Source of the DNA: CAZACZ01 sp964483695
GTDB lineage: Bacteria; Deinococcota; Deinococci; Deinococcales; Trueperaceae
DNA: 64,000 bases
Assembly: GCA_964483695.1 (NCBI GenBank)
Contig: CAZACZ010000005.1
Coordinates: 9,078 to 73,077 of the forward strand
Direction of reading: 5' to 3'
The notes below the pieces were generated by a model. The model was not told where the DNA came from, did no database searches, and was given only the letters and a program-made list of their open reading frames with translations. Position numbers and translations under genes: made by a program. Shown here one piece after another: positions 34,379 to 42,438 of this stretch; the stretch's first letter is position 1; every line of letters begins with the position of its first letter.

Positions 34379-34591
34379 GTGGCCGTCATCATGACCGTGC
34401 TCGGTGCTTGCATGCTGGTCGGTGGGGCGTTGCTGCTCTACCGAGCTGCCACGTGGCGTGTCGTGCGCGACGTCTTCCATGGCGACGTCCTGCAGGCCGA
34501 GGGGGTGATGGAAGGGGTCCTGCTGTCCGTGTTCGGGCTGTTCCTGTTCGTGTTCGGCCTGGCATGGTTGCTGGGAGGGGCGGCCGTCTGA
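34379..34591 (+). CDS. Small two-helix membrane protein
   Basis: 70 residues with a GTG start after a strong GGAGG site. Helix one spans about residues 3-22 (VIMTVLGACMLVGGALLLY). A short soluble turn follows (about 25-45, RVVRDVFHGDVLQAEGVMEG), then helix two, about 46-68 (LLSVFGLFLFVFGLAWLLGG). Not a family I recognise. It stops 21 bp before the thiol-redox fusion gene, but that gene seems to have its own promoter. Confidence 0.65.
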   Translation: MAVIMTVLGACMLVGGALLLYRAATWRVVRDVFHGDVLQAEGVMEGVLLSVFGLFLFVFGLAWLLGGAAV

Positions 34592-34600
34592 GCACGACGG

Positions 34601-34615
34601 TAGACTCGCGGCATG
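34601..34615 (+). promoter_or_regulatory. TANNNT -10 element 6 nt before the TlpA-fusion start
   Basis: TAGACT at 34601-34606, then CGCGGC, then ATG at 34613. The same architecture as at 33221. Confidence 0.5.
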
Positions 34616-35464
34616 GATGCGTTCCGTCTCGGGCCGATGGTGCTGAGCGCGCCGCGGTTCTACGCCTTGCTGGGGTTGGTGGCGCTCGTGGTAGCTGCGG
34701 AGGTGGGGTCGTGGCTGCGTCGCCGCGCGGCGGTGCGCCGCGGTGCGACGCCCGACGCCCGTGAGGCTGCTTGGGCCTGGAACGCCGCGTTGGCAGTGGT
34801 GATCGGCGCGCGCGTCGGGTTCGTCGTCGAGAACGCCCGCGTGTTCGCCGCCGCGCCGCTCGACGCGTTCGCCATCTGGCAAGGCGGGTTCTCGCCCTGG
34901 TGGGGCGTCGTCGCGGGGGCGCTGGTGGCCGGCTGGTCGTTCCGCCGCAGGTGGGCGGAGGCGCGCGCCGTGGCCGTTCCGGCGCTGGTGGCGCTCGCGG
35001 TGTGGTTGGGGGTCCCGGCGCTCCTGAGCCCGGTGGCCTCCGTGGCCGGCACGTTGCCTGTCCTCACCGTCGAGCGGCTGGAGGGCGGCACGCTCGACGT
35101 GGCCGCGCTCGAGGGTCGGCCCACGGTGGTGAACCTGTGGGCCACGTGGTGCCCACCGTGCCGCCGCGAGTTGCCGCTGCTCGCGGACGCTCAAGCGAGG
35201 CACCCCGAACTGCAGTTCGTCTTCGCCAACCAGGGCGAGGTGCGCGCCACCGTCCAGGCGTACCTAGACGGTCGACCCGAGGTGGAGTTGGAGAACGTGG
35301 TGCTCGACCTCGGCGGGCAGTTCGGGCAGGCCTTCGACAGCCTGGGGTTGCCGACCACGCTGTTCTTCGACGCACAAGGGCGCCACGTGCTCACGCACGT
35401 GGGCGAACTGTCGACGGCGGCGCTGTTCAACTACCTGACCGACTTGCAGCGCGGCACGCTGTAG
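34613..35464 (+). CDS. Lgt-like membrane domain fused to TlpA-type thioredoxin
   Basis: 283 residues. Residues 1-140 hold four helices with VIGARVGFVVENARVF and AIWQGGFSPWWGVVAGALV, which recall prolipoprotein diacylglyceryl transferase (Lgt), but the protein is far shorter and lacks the rest of that enzyme. Residues about 145-283 are a TlpA/ResA-like thioredoxin with NLWATWCPPCRREL (Cys180 and Cys183) and the cis-Pro region GLPTTLFF. The fusion would place the thioredoxin outside the membrane. The likely job is periplasmic disulfide reduction. Confidence 0.82.
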   Translation: MDAFRLGPMVLSAPRFYALLGLVALVVAAEVGSWLRRRAAVRRGATPDAREAAWAWNAALAVVIGARVGFVVENARVFAAAPLDAFAIWQGGFSPWWGVVAGALVAGWSFRRRWAEARAVAVPALVALAVWLGVPALLSPVASVAGTLPVLTVERLEGGTLDVAALEGRPTVVNLWATWCPPCRRELPLLADAQARHPELQFVFANQGEVRATVQAYLDGRPEVELENVVLDLGGQFGQAFDSLGLPTTLFFDAQGRHVLTHVGELSTAALFNYLTDLQRGTL

Positions 35465-35508
35465 GGAAGGCGCCATCCCGGTCGCGCGAGGCCGCCGGGC
35501 GGCGGCGC

Positions 35509-35545
35509 CGACCGGCGCGACCCGACCGGCGCGACCCGACCGGCG
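35509..35545. repeat. 14-bp tandem repeat in a convergent spacer
   Basis: CGACCGGCGCGACC occurs at 35509-35522 and 35523-35536, followed by a partial third copy. It lies between the stops of the TlpA fusion and nosY. Confidence 0.6.
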
Positions 35546-35584
35546 ACCGCCGCGACCCGGACGGCGCACGACGCAGAAGCTTCG

Positions 35585-36376
35585 TCAGAAGTTCTTGCGC
35601 CGGAACGAGCGAAGCCCCAACAGCATCGGCACGATCACCCACGCCAGGAGCGCCGCCACGCTGGCGAGCAGGCCCGTGCCCGTCCCCAGGAAGTTCCGGA
35701 ACACCGCGCCGGTGTAGCCCAGCAGGGCGGCCGCGTCGAGCTGCAGCAGCACCAGGATGCGCGACAAGTCGATGGGGTTGAGCATGCTCACGGCGATGAC
35801 GGCGCGTTCGATGGGGTACGCCTGCGCCACCACGATGAAGAACAGCACCAGGCCGTCGTACACCACCGTCAAGCCGAGCCACACGCCGAGGGCGATGCCG
35901 AGCGCGCGGGCGCGCTCCTCGTTGGCGAGGCCGATCCAGAACGCCAACGCGGTGAAGACCAGGCTCACCAAAGCGCCGGACGCCAGCAGGCTCACGATCA
36001 TCGGCACGTCGACGGCGTTCTTCACGGCGTACACCGCGAACGGGACGCCCGAGCCGAGCACGAAGGCGGCCGCCAGCGGCAGCGCCACGCCGGCGAGGTG
36101 GCCGAGGAAGACGCTCGGGCGCGACACCGGTTGCGTGAGGATGAGCTGCACGAAGTCGCGCGTGTAGTAGTAGTAGTTCATCCCCAGCATCAACGCCACC
36201 AGCGGCACCACCAGCAGCACCAGGTTCAGCGAGCTGAGCGCCGCCTGCGCTGCGTCGTCGCCGAAGTACAGCAAGCCGCCGGTGGCGGCCGCGAAGAAGG
36301 CCGTGTAGATCAGGATCCAACGGCTGCGCAGCAGGTCGAAGAAGGCGTACTTCATCACCTTGCGAGCGGTGCTCAT
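35585..36376 (-). CDS. nosY: Nitrous oxide reductase maturation permease NosY
   Basis: 263 residues, six-helix ABC-2-type membrane protein. It pairs with NosF and, with NosD, helps deliver sulfur or copper for the CuZ site of NosZ. NosY-like features are a basic N-terminus with FFDLLRSRWILIYTAFF, MLGMNYYYYTRDFVQLILTQPVSR, and the end MLLGLRSFRRKNF. Its start overlaps the nosF stop by 4 bp. Last gene of the cluster, with a repeat-rich spacer after it. Confidence 0.88.
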   Translation of the reverse strand: MSTARKVMKYAFFDLLRSRWILIYTAFFAAATGGLLYFGDDAAQAALSSLNLVLLVVPLVALMLGMNYYYYTRDFVQLILTQPVSRPSVFLGHLAGVALPLAAAFVLGSGVPFAVYAVKNAVDVPMIVSLLASGALVSLVFTALAFWIGLANEERARALGIALGVWLGLTVVYDGLVLFFIVVAQAYPIERAVIAVSMLNPIDLSRILVLLQLDAAALLGYTGAVFRNFLGTGTGLLASVAALLAWVIVPMLLGLRSFRRKNF

Positions 36377-37116
36377 GCCGCGCCCTCCAACGCCAGGTCG
36401 CTGTCCGTTCGGCTGCCCCCGGCCTCCATCAAGCGCGCCACCGCGCGCTCCAAGCGGCGCTCGCCCGTTCGGTCGCGGATCGACTCGATGGTGCCGCGGA
36501 AGCGCACCGTGCCCTCGAGCAGGAACAGCACCTCGTCGGCCAGCTCCTCGAGCTCGCTCATCACGTGCGACGTCAGGATGATGGTGGCGCCTTCGGCGCG
36601 CTCCTCGGCGATGCGGTCCTTCAAGCGGCTGCTGGCCACCGGGTCGAGGCCGGCGCTGGGTTCGTCGAGGACCAGCACCTTCGGGCGGAACAGGAACGCG
36701 AGCACGGCACTGGCCTTCTGCTTGCTGCCGCCCGACAGCACCCGCAGCGGCTTGTCCAGGTGCGGCCGCAACTGGAACAGGTCGACCAGGCCGTCGAGGC
36801 CGTCGGGGCGTTCGCCGCGCAGGTCTTGCACGAAGGCGAACAACTCGCGCACGCGCAGGTTGTCGGGGAAGCGCGGCTCTTGCGGCAGGTACCCGACGAT
36901 GCGCCGCACCGCGGGCTCGTATGCGGGCCGACCGTCGATGGTGACGCTGCCGGCGTCCGGCAGGACCAACCCCAGCACCGACTTCATCAAGGTGGTCTTC
37001 CCCGAGGCGTTGGGGCCCACCACGGCCGTCACCCGGCCAGGCTCGAAGGTGGCGCTGACGCCGCGCAACACCTCGAGCCGGCCGAAACGCTTCGTCAGGG
37101 TGTCGACGACGACCAT
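36373..37116 (-). CDS. nosF: Nitrous oxide reductase maturation ATPase NosF
   Basis: 247 residues, ABC ATPase. Walker A is GPNASGKTT near residue 37, the signature is LSGGSKQKASAVLAF, and Walker B is VLVLDEPSAGLDP. It opens VVVDTLTKRFGRLEVLRGVS. ATG 37116 has GGAGG upstream (reading the minus strand) and lies 22 bp inside the end of nosD, so translation is probably coupled. With NosY and periplasmic NosD it forms the accessory complex for the copper centre of NosZ. Confidence 0.92.
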   Translation of the reverse strand: MVVVDTLTKRFGRLEVLRGVSATFEPGRVTAVVGPNASGKTTLMKSVLGLVLPDAGSVTIDGRPAYEPAVRRIVGYLPQEPRFPDNLRVRELFAFVQDLRGERPDGLDGLVDLFQLRPHLDKPLRVLSGGSKQKASAVLAFLFRPKVLVLDEPSAGLDPVASSRLKDRIAEERAEGATIILTSHVMSELEELADEVLFLLEGTVRFRGTIESIRDRTGERRLERAVARLMEAGGSRTDSDLALEGAA

Positions 37117-38405
37117 CGGATCCTCCCCATGAGCGGCCGATCGTCCTCGATGGCCTTGGGCGTGATGACGGGCAGCAGGCGCTCGGCGTACTCCATCACC
37201 TGCGACAGCGGGCTCCGGAGCAGCAGCATCGACTGCGGGTAGGCCTCGAGCGTCAAGGCGAACAGCCGCACGGGGCGGTAGGGGACGTCGCCGATGCCGT
37301 CGCGGTCGAGGTCGTAGCCTTCGTAGGCGTCCCAGTAGTTCTCCAGGAACGAGTTGTACGAGCGGTCCGCGTTGGTGATGACGTCGAACGTGTTGGCGAC
37401 GAAGTTGTTGTGCGCGATGCGCATGCCCATCGAGTTCGAGAGCACACGGATGGCGTAGCCGTTGCGCAGGAAGTCGTTGCGGTCCAAGTCGGTGCGGTTC
37501 GAGTTGTCGATGTAGACCCCGGCGGTGTTCCCTTCGAAGGTGTTGCCCGACACCGCGCTGTCGTCGATGTCCTTCAGCAGGAGGCCGTAGGCGGCCGCGC
37601 CCCAGTTGTCCACGAAGCGGTTGCCGACCATGATGATGCGCTTCGAGTACATCACCGCCACGCCGGCGCCGTTGCGCCGGAAGTCGTTGCCGCGGAACTC
37701 GCTCTCGTTCGAGAACATGAAGTGCAGGCCGTAGCGCAGGTTGTCTTCGCTGACGTTGTTCACGACCACGTTGCCGAGCGCGAACTCGAGATAGATGCCG
37801 TCGCGATGGCCGCTCACGACGTTGTCCTCGATGTGGATCTGGTAGCCGTTCCACACGTGGATGGCGTTGCCGGAGAAGGCTTCGTTCTGGGCCTGCCCCG
37901 TCACGACGTTGCCGCGCACCGTGCAGGCGGTGGACTTCGCGAGATAGATGCCGAAGAAGGCGTTCTCGATGCGGTTCCCCTCGATGAGGCAGCCGCCGAT
38001 CTCCTCGACGCGCAAGGCGGCCACGTCGTGCACGTGGCTGCGGCCGGCGTCGCGCAGCACCATGCCGCGCACCACCACGCGATCGGCGGCAACGGTCAGG
38101 ATGGCGTCCTCGAGGCGCCCGTCGAGGACGGGCCAGTCGACGCCTTCGAGGGTGATGCTGCGCTCGATCGTTAGCGGACCCTCGGCGTAGGTGCCGGCGT
38201 GGACCCGAACGGTGTCGCCGTCGACGGCGGCGTCCAAGGCGGCCCGAACGCTGGTGAACGCGCAGCCGGCGCATACCTCGAGGGTGCGGCCGGCCGCGGC
38301 GTCCCCCGGCGCCGCGCCTTGGTGCTCCGCCGCCCCTTGGGCGGACGCGGCGTGCGCGGCCAGCACCAGCCAGCCGACGAGCAGCACCGTCCGCAGGGGG
38401 GTCAC
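37095..38405 (-). CDS. nosD: Periplasmic copper-site maturation protein NosD
   Basis: 436 residues, exported (signal peptide to about residue 22, AHAASAQ). It is a right-handed beta-helix of CASH/PbH1 repeats, as in all NosD: repeated GN.F..N units such as GCLIEGNRIENAFFGIYLAKS and SGNTFEGNTAGVYIDNSNRTDLDRNDF. The C-terminus has the NosD pattern FLENYWDAYEGYDLDRDGIGD followed by YRPVRLF. Its start overlaps the NosL-fusion stop by 4 bp. Confidence 0.94.
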   Translation of the reverse strand: MTPLRTVLLVGWLVLAAHAASAQGAAEHQGAAPGDAAAGRTLEVCAGCAFTSVRAALDAAVDGDTVRVHAGTYAEGPLTIERSITLEGVDWPVLDGRLEDAILTVAADRVVVRGMVLRDAGRSHVHDVAALRVEEIGGCLIEGNRIENAFFGIYLAKSTACTVRGNVVTGQAQNEAFSGNAIHVWNGYQIHIEDNVVSGHRDGIYLEFALGNVVVNNVSEDNLRYGLHFMFSNESEFRGNDFRRNGAGVAVMYSKRIIMVGNRFVDNWGAAAYGLLLKDIDDSAVSGNTFEGNTAGVYIDNSNRTDLDRNDFLRNGYAIRVLSNSMGMRIAHNNFVANTFDVITNADRSYNSFLENYWDAYEGYDLDRDGIGDVPYRPVRLFALTLEAYPQSMLLLRSPLSQVMEYAERLLPVITPKAIEDDRPLMGRIRWSSSTP

Positions 38406-39520
38406 GGCGCGTCGGTCTCCTGGTGGTCGGGGGCGGGTCCGTCGTCGGTCTCGTGGCCGCCGTGCACGCGTTCGATGAAGCCGGCGTCGAGCACGATGCC
38501 GGGGAGGTCCTGGTAGCGCACCTCGATGCCGTTGGCTTCCTGGCGCATGTCCTCGAGCGCGTCGAGCGTCTTGAACGCCGAGAGGTTGAGGCCCATCGGG
38601 CTACGCAGCAACGCGCTCTGGAGGTAGCGCGCTTCGTCGGCGCGCAGCCAGGTGCCGGGGTTGGCGTAGTCGCTGACCCAGGCCGAGTGGATGTCGTCCT
38701 CGGCGACGGTGCCTTCGATGCGGAACGCCACCATGCACTCGATCGAGTCGAACTTGTAGACCTTGCCGGTCTTGGTCACGATCTGCGTGGCGTAGCGCGG
38801 ATCGGAGATCACCATGCCGCAGAACGCCCCCACGTCCTGGCCGATGACCACGGTGACGGGCTTGGGCTCGGAGCAACCGGCCAGCAGCCCCGCCACGATC
38901 ACCAGCGCCGTCACGCCGGCCGAGACGCGGGCGGCCGAGACGCGACGGCGACGCCACGCCGCGGCGAGGAAGAGCACCACGCCCAGGACGAAGCCACCCG
39001 CCAAGGCGTACGCGCCCCAGCCCGGCCAGGCGGTGATGTAGAAGTTCATGAACTGGCTGGTGCCGAGCATGGGGGGAGTGTAGCCCTCCATCTCGATGGC
39101 CGCCATCGGGTCCACGGTGTGGCCGAACCGGTAGAGCCAGCCGTAGAAATCGGCCATGCCGAGCACGGCGAAGACGCCGTAGCCGAGCAGCCACCAGCGC
39201 AGCGCCTTGAGCGTGCCGACGGCCGCGGCCACCAGCCCGCCGACGGCGGTGGCGATCACCAGCACGGGCAGCACCTTGAGCTCCCAGAAGTCCGCGGCGT
39301 CCAGGTGCATGAAGCCGACGTAGTGGTTGAGACCGTTGATGAGGTCAACGCGGCCGGTCAGCTTGCTGGACCAGATCTGCATCGCCAGGCCCTCGGGGTA
39401 CTGCGGCGCCTCGAAGTAGTAGTGCCACAGCGGGAACACGAAGGTCAGCAGCGGGATCAGCGCAGCGAGCGCGACGAGCGCGCGGACGGCCCAAGCGAGC
39501 CGGGATGGTCGAGGGGTCAT
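38402..39520 (-). CDS. nosL: NosB-like membrane domain fused to copper chaperone NosL
   Basis: 372 residues. Residues 1-200 form a membrane domain with about five helices and the motif GLNHYVGFMHLD, like small membrane proteins (NosB-type) near clade II nosZ. A helix then ends in LVIVAGLLAGC-SEPKP: an internal lipobox with Cys216. Residues about 217-340 are NosL, with GAFCGMVISDPRYATQIV and YKFDSIECMVAF, which carry the Cys/Met copper ligands. The tail is His/Asp-rich (GGHETDD). ATG 39520 is chosen by family start and the AGGAAGGA upstream. NosL brings Cu(I) to NosZ. Confidence 0.8.
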   Translation of the reverse strand: MTPRPSRLAWAVRALVALAALIPLLTFVFPLWHYYFEAPQYPEGLAMQIWSSKLTGRVDLINGLNHYVGFMHLDAADFWELKVLPVLVIATAVGGLVAAAVGTLKALRWWLLGYGVFAVLGMADFYGWLYRFGHTVDPMAAIEMEGYTPPMLGTSQFMNFYITAWPGWGAYALAGGFVLGVVLFLAAAWRRRRVSAARVSAGVTALVIVAGLLAGCSEPKPVTVVIGQDVGAFCGMVISDPRYATQIVTKTGKVYKFDSIECMVAFRIEGTVAEDDIHSAWVSDYANPGTWLRADEARYLQSALLRSPMGLNLSAFKTLDALEDMRQEANGIEVRYQDLPGIVLDAGFIERVHGGHETDDGPAPDHQETDAP

Positions 39521-39551
39521 GAGGATCGGGTCCTTCCTGGGAAGGAGGTGC

Positions 39552-39596
39552 GGGAGCGGGGGCATGCCCGCCGTGCGGGCGGGTGCCCCCGCTCCC
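39552..39596 (-). promoter_or_regulatory. 45-nt composite hairpin between nosZ and the NosL fusion
   Basis: An outer 13-bp perfect stem (GGGAGCGGGGGCA at 39552-39564 with 39584-39596) encloses an inner GCCCGC/GCGGGC stem. A second small hairpin, CGCCAGG/CCTGGCG, is at 39602-39623. It probably ends or attenuates transcription after nosZ, so the enzyme is made in excess over its accessory proteins. Confidence 0.6.
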
Positions 39597-39691
39597 GGGC
39601 GCGCCAGGTGTCCGTGCCTGGCGTTCGTCGTGCTGCGCGCGTGGCGGCGACCCGCGGGATGCGAGTGGGCGCCGCCACGACGCGGTCTAGG

Positions 39692-41647
39692 TCAGTTCCC
39701 CAGGCTCCAGCTGAGCGCGATGTCGGAGTCGGCCGGGGAGACGCGAGCGTAGCCTTGCATCTCTTGGTGCAGCGCGGAGCAGAAGTCGGTGCAGTAGAAG
39801 GGGTAGACGCCGGGCTGCTGCGGTTCCCACTTCGCCGTGAGCGTCTGCCCGGGCATGATCAGGATGTTGGCGTCGTTCATGCCTTGGATGGCGAAGCCGT
39901 GCGGCACGTCCCAGTCCTGCTCGAGGTTGGTGACGTGGAAGTAGACGGTGTCGCCGACCTTGATGCCTTCGATGACGTCGGGCGCGAAGTGCGAGCGGAT
40001 CGACGTCATGTAGACGTGCACCTCGTTGCCGTCGCGTTCGACCTTCACGTCGGCCTCGCTGCGGGTGACGTAGGGGTGCTCGTTGGCGGCGAGTTCGAAG
40101 ATGCGCTGGCTGTTCTCGACGAGCTTCTCGGCGGGGATGCCTTGAGCGTAGTGCGGCTCACCCTGCGTCGGGAAGTCGAGCAGCATCTGCATGGTGTTCC
40201 CGCTGATGTCGATGAGCTGCGCCGAGTGCGCCAGTTCGGGGCCGGTGGGGAGGTAGCGGTCCTTGGTGATCTTGTTGAGCGCGACGAGGTAGGTGTCTTC
40301 CGGGTCCATCGAGTCGCCGCCGGGGATCATCAGGTGGCCGATGGAGTAGTAGACCGGGATGCGATCGACGACCTCGAACGACGCGAGGCTCCACTTGATG
40401 ACCTCGGAGGTGATGAAGCACGAGGTGTAGACGTTGCCGCGGGTGTCGAACTCGTTGTGCAGCGGCCCGAGGCAGGCGCGCTCGACCTGGCCGGCGACGA
40501 TGCTGTCGAAGTTGAGGATCGGGATGCCGTACGCCTCGCCGTCGAAGTCGTCGGCCGCGATGGCGGCCAGCATCTTGCTGAAGCTATGGACCGCGATGGT
40601 GGCCGAGAGCTTCCCGCCGGGGACGATGAACTCGCCGGTGGGGTCGACGTCGACGCCGTGCGGCGACTTGGGCGTTGGCAGGAAGTAGACCAGATCCGAG
40701 CAGTTCGCAGGGTCGAGCACCGTGACGCTGTCCATCCAGGTCGTCTCGGCGATGCCGGTGCGCTCGTTCTTCAGGTTGTGGGCGTAGTTCGCCGGCATCT
40801 GGCTGGCGGCGCCGTTCGCGACGCACTCCTCGGCGCGGCGCCAGTTGACGGCGGTGACGAAGTCCTTGTCGTTCTGCGAGGCGTTCACCTCGAGCAGGGT
40901 GTGGGCTTCCTCGGAGTTGTACGAGCTGAAGAAGCACCAGTCGGCCGACGGCCCCTTGCCGCAGTGCGACAGGTCGTAGTCGAAGCCGGGCATGAGGATC
41001 TGGAACGCCAGGCTCATCTCGCCGTCTTCGGGATCGACCGAGACGAACGACAGCATGCCCTTGAAGTTGCCCTTGTACTCGGCCACGGGCATGTCGCGTT
41101 GCGGCACGGGGACGCTGAAGCGGGTACCGGCCAGGACGTACTCGCTGTTGCTGGTGGTGAACGGCGACGGGTGGTTGCCGCCCGTGTTGGGGATCTCGAT
41201 GATCTCGACGGTCTCGAAGCTGGAGAGGTCGATGCGGGCGATGCGCGGCGTGTTGTTGCCGTTGATGAAGATCCAACGTCCGTCGGGCACGCCGTCGGTC
41301 ATGGAGAGCTCGGGGTGGTGGGCGTCGTCCCAGTAGACCGGGCCGTGCGAGGTGTTGAACATGGCCTTGGTCTCTTCGGAGTAGCCGTAGCCGTTCTCCC
41401 CGAACTGGCTGAAGACCGGGATGGTCTTGAGCACGCGGCCGGATGGCAGGCCGACGACGCTCATCTGGCCGTTGAAGCCGCCCGAGAAGAAGCCGTAGAA
41501 CTCGTCGTGCTCGCCGGGGGCCACGTAGACGCGCGAGGCGGCGTCGTTGGCCACCCGCGCGGCGTTGCGCGCGCCCTGCGCAGCCACCAGCCCGGCGGTG
41601 AGCAACGCCACGGCGGCGGCGAGGGCGATCCATCTGCGGATGGTCAT
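39692..41647 (-). CDS. nosZ: Nitrous oxide reductase, Sec-dependent (clade II type)
   Basis: 651 residues, periplasmic copper enzyme that reduces N2O to N2. The N-terminus is a plain Sec signal (AAAVALLTAGLVAAQ) without the twin-arginine motif of clade I. The beta-propeller holds the CuZ His ligands (DDAHHPELSMTDG, NTGGNHPSPFTTS, KSPHGVDVDPTG). The C-terminal cupredoxin has the CuA ligands in YPFYCTDFCSALHQEMQGY. A full-length, apparently intact enzyme. The upstream cytochrome gene is 45 bp away across a 9-bp hairpin. Confidence 0.97.
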   Translation of the reverse strand: MTIRRWIALAAAVALLTAGLVAAQGARNAARVANDAASRVYVAPGEHDEFYGFFSGGFNGQMSVVGLPSGRVLKTIPVFSQFGENGYGYSEETKAMFNTSHGPVYWDDAHHPELSMTDGVPDGRWIFINGNNTPRIARIDLSSFETVEIIEIPNTGGNHPSPFTTSNSEYVLAGTRFSVPVPQRDMPVAEYKGNFKGMLSFVSVDPEDGEMSLAFQILMPGFDYDLSHCGKGPSADWCFFSSYNSEEAHTLLEVNASQNDKDFVTAVNWRRAEECVANGAASQMPANYAHNLKNERTGIAETTWMDSVTVLDPANCSDLVYFLPTPKSPHGVDVDPTGEFIVPGGKLSATIAVHSFSKMLAAIAADDFDGEAYGIPILNFDSIVAGQVERACLGPLHNEFDTRGNVYTSCFITSEVIKWSLASFEVVDRIPVYYSIGHLMIPGGDSMDPEDTYLVALNKITKDRYLPTGPELAHSAQLIDISGNTMQMLLDFPTQGEPHYAQGIPAEKLVENSQRIFELAANEHPYVTRSEADVKVERDGNEVHVYMTSIRSHFAPDVIEGIKVGDTVYFHVTNLEQDWDVPHGFAIQGMNDANILIMPGQTLTAKWEPQQPGVYPFYCTDFCSALHQEMQGYARVSPADSDIALSWSLGN

Positions 41648-41664
41648 GGGTGCCTCCAGGAAAG

Positions 41665-41685
41665 GGCGCGCCCATCGGGCGCGCC
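41665..41685 (-). promoter_or_regulatory. Short hairpin between cytochrome c and nosZ
   Basis: A 9-bp perfect stem (GGCGCGCCC/GGGCGCGCC) with a 3-nt loop in the 45-bp spacer. It may be a processing or attenuation site. Confidence 0.5.
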
Positions 41686-41692
41686 GGGTCCG

Positions 41693-42160
41693 TCAGTTCG
41701 TCGTGGCGGCGGCGTCGACGCTGCGGAAGTACTCCAGCACCGAGCGCACTTGCGCCTCGTCGAGCGGCAGTTTCGGCATCGGCGTCATGTACTCGGCGAG
41801 GAGTTCGTACGCGATGTCGTCGTTGAAGATCATCTCGTCGGTGTTGAGGATCATGTTCATGATCCACTCGGGCGCGCGCCGCTCGGTCACGCCCGCGAGG
41901 TCGGGTCCGACGTAGCGCTCGCCGAACTTGTGGCACGCCGCGCAGTAGGTGGTGAACACGACTTCTCCTGCGGCGGCCAGTTCCGGGTCGAGCTCGCCGA
42001 GTTCGATCTCGGCGATCGGCCCGATGCCTTTGGGGAGTTCCTCCTCGGTGCCGTCTTGTGCGAGGGCGGCCATCGCTCCCAAGGCGATGGTCACCACGAC
42101 GAGGAGCACGAGCGGCAGTCTCGCTCGTGCGGTTCGGACGATACGTTCGGTCACGGACAC
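41693..42160 (-). CDS. Monohaem cytochrome c of the nos cluster
   Basis: 155 residues. An N-terminal signal anchor (about 15-35) leads to a single class I cytochrome c domain. Haem is bound at CAACH near residue 71, and the axial Met is probably in YMTPMPKLPLDEAQ. Clade II nos clusters often carry such cytochromes (nosC1/nosC2), thought to bring electrons to NosZ; that role is inferred here. First gene of the cluster, with an inverted repeat some 75 bp upstream that may be its operator. Confidence 0.88.
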   Translation of the reverse strand: MSVTERIVRTARARLPLVLLVVVTIALGAMAALAQDGTEEELPKGIGPIAEIELGELDPELAAAGEVVFTTYCAACHKFGERYVGPDLAGVTERRAPEWIMNMILNTDEMIFNDDIAYELLAEYMTPMPKLPLDEAQVRSVLEYFRSVDAAATTN

Positions 42161-42232
42161 CTCCTGCGCCCTGGCTCACGGGGTCCGCGCGGCGCGGCCC
42201 CTGCATCCCGTACACGTCCGTCAGCCCCAACC

Positions 42233-42256
42233 GGACCAATCTGGACATGTTGGTCC
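42233..42256 (-). promoter_or_regulatory. Inverted repeat upstream of the nos cluster
   Basis: GGACCAA and TTGGTCC, a perfect 7-bp inverted repeat with a 10-nt spacer, with near-symmetric AACC/GGTT flanks. It lies 73 bp before the cytochrome start. It does not match the FNR box TTGAT-N4-ATCAA. Confidence 0.5.
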
Positions 42257-42438
42257 AGGTTAAGTGCCGGCTCCGTCGGGTCGCCAGGGACGGACGTCCC
42301 TGGCGTGGCGGATGGTCGCGCACGCTCACGTCCGTATCGACCCGACCATGTACGCTCGAGGGACACGCGCACGCCGGACGGTCGCTTCCGGACCGGACAG
42401 CCAAGCCGAGGACGTGCGCGCGGAGGTGATGGACGAAC

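Noticed and set aside
35509..35545. Copy of the 26974 hairpin repeat
   Set aside because: They share only GCGACCCGA. The unit length (14 versus 21) and structure differ.
42233..42256. FNR/DNR box for the nos cluster
   Set aside because: The half-site GGACCAA and 10-nt spacer do not match TTGAT-N4-ATCAA. Kept only as an unassigned inverted repeat.
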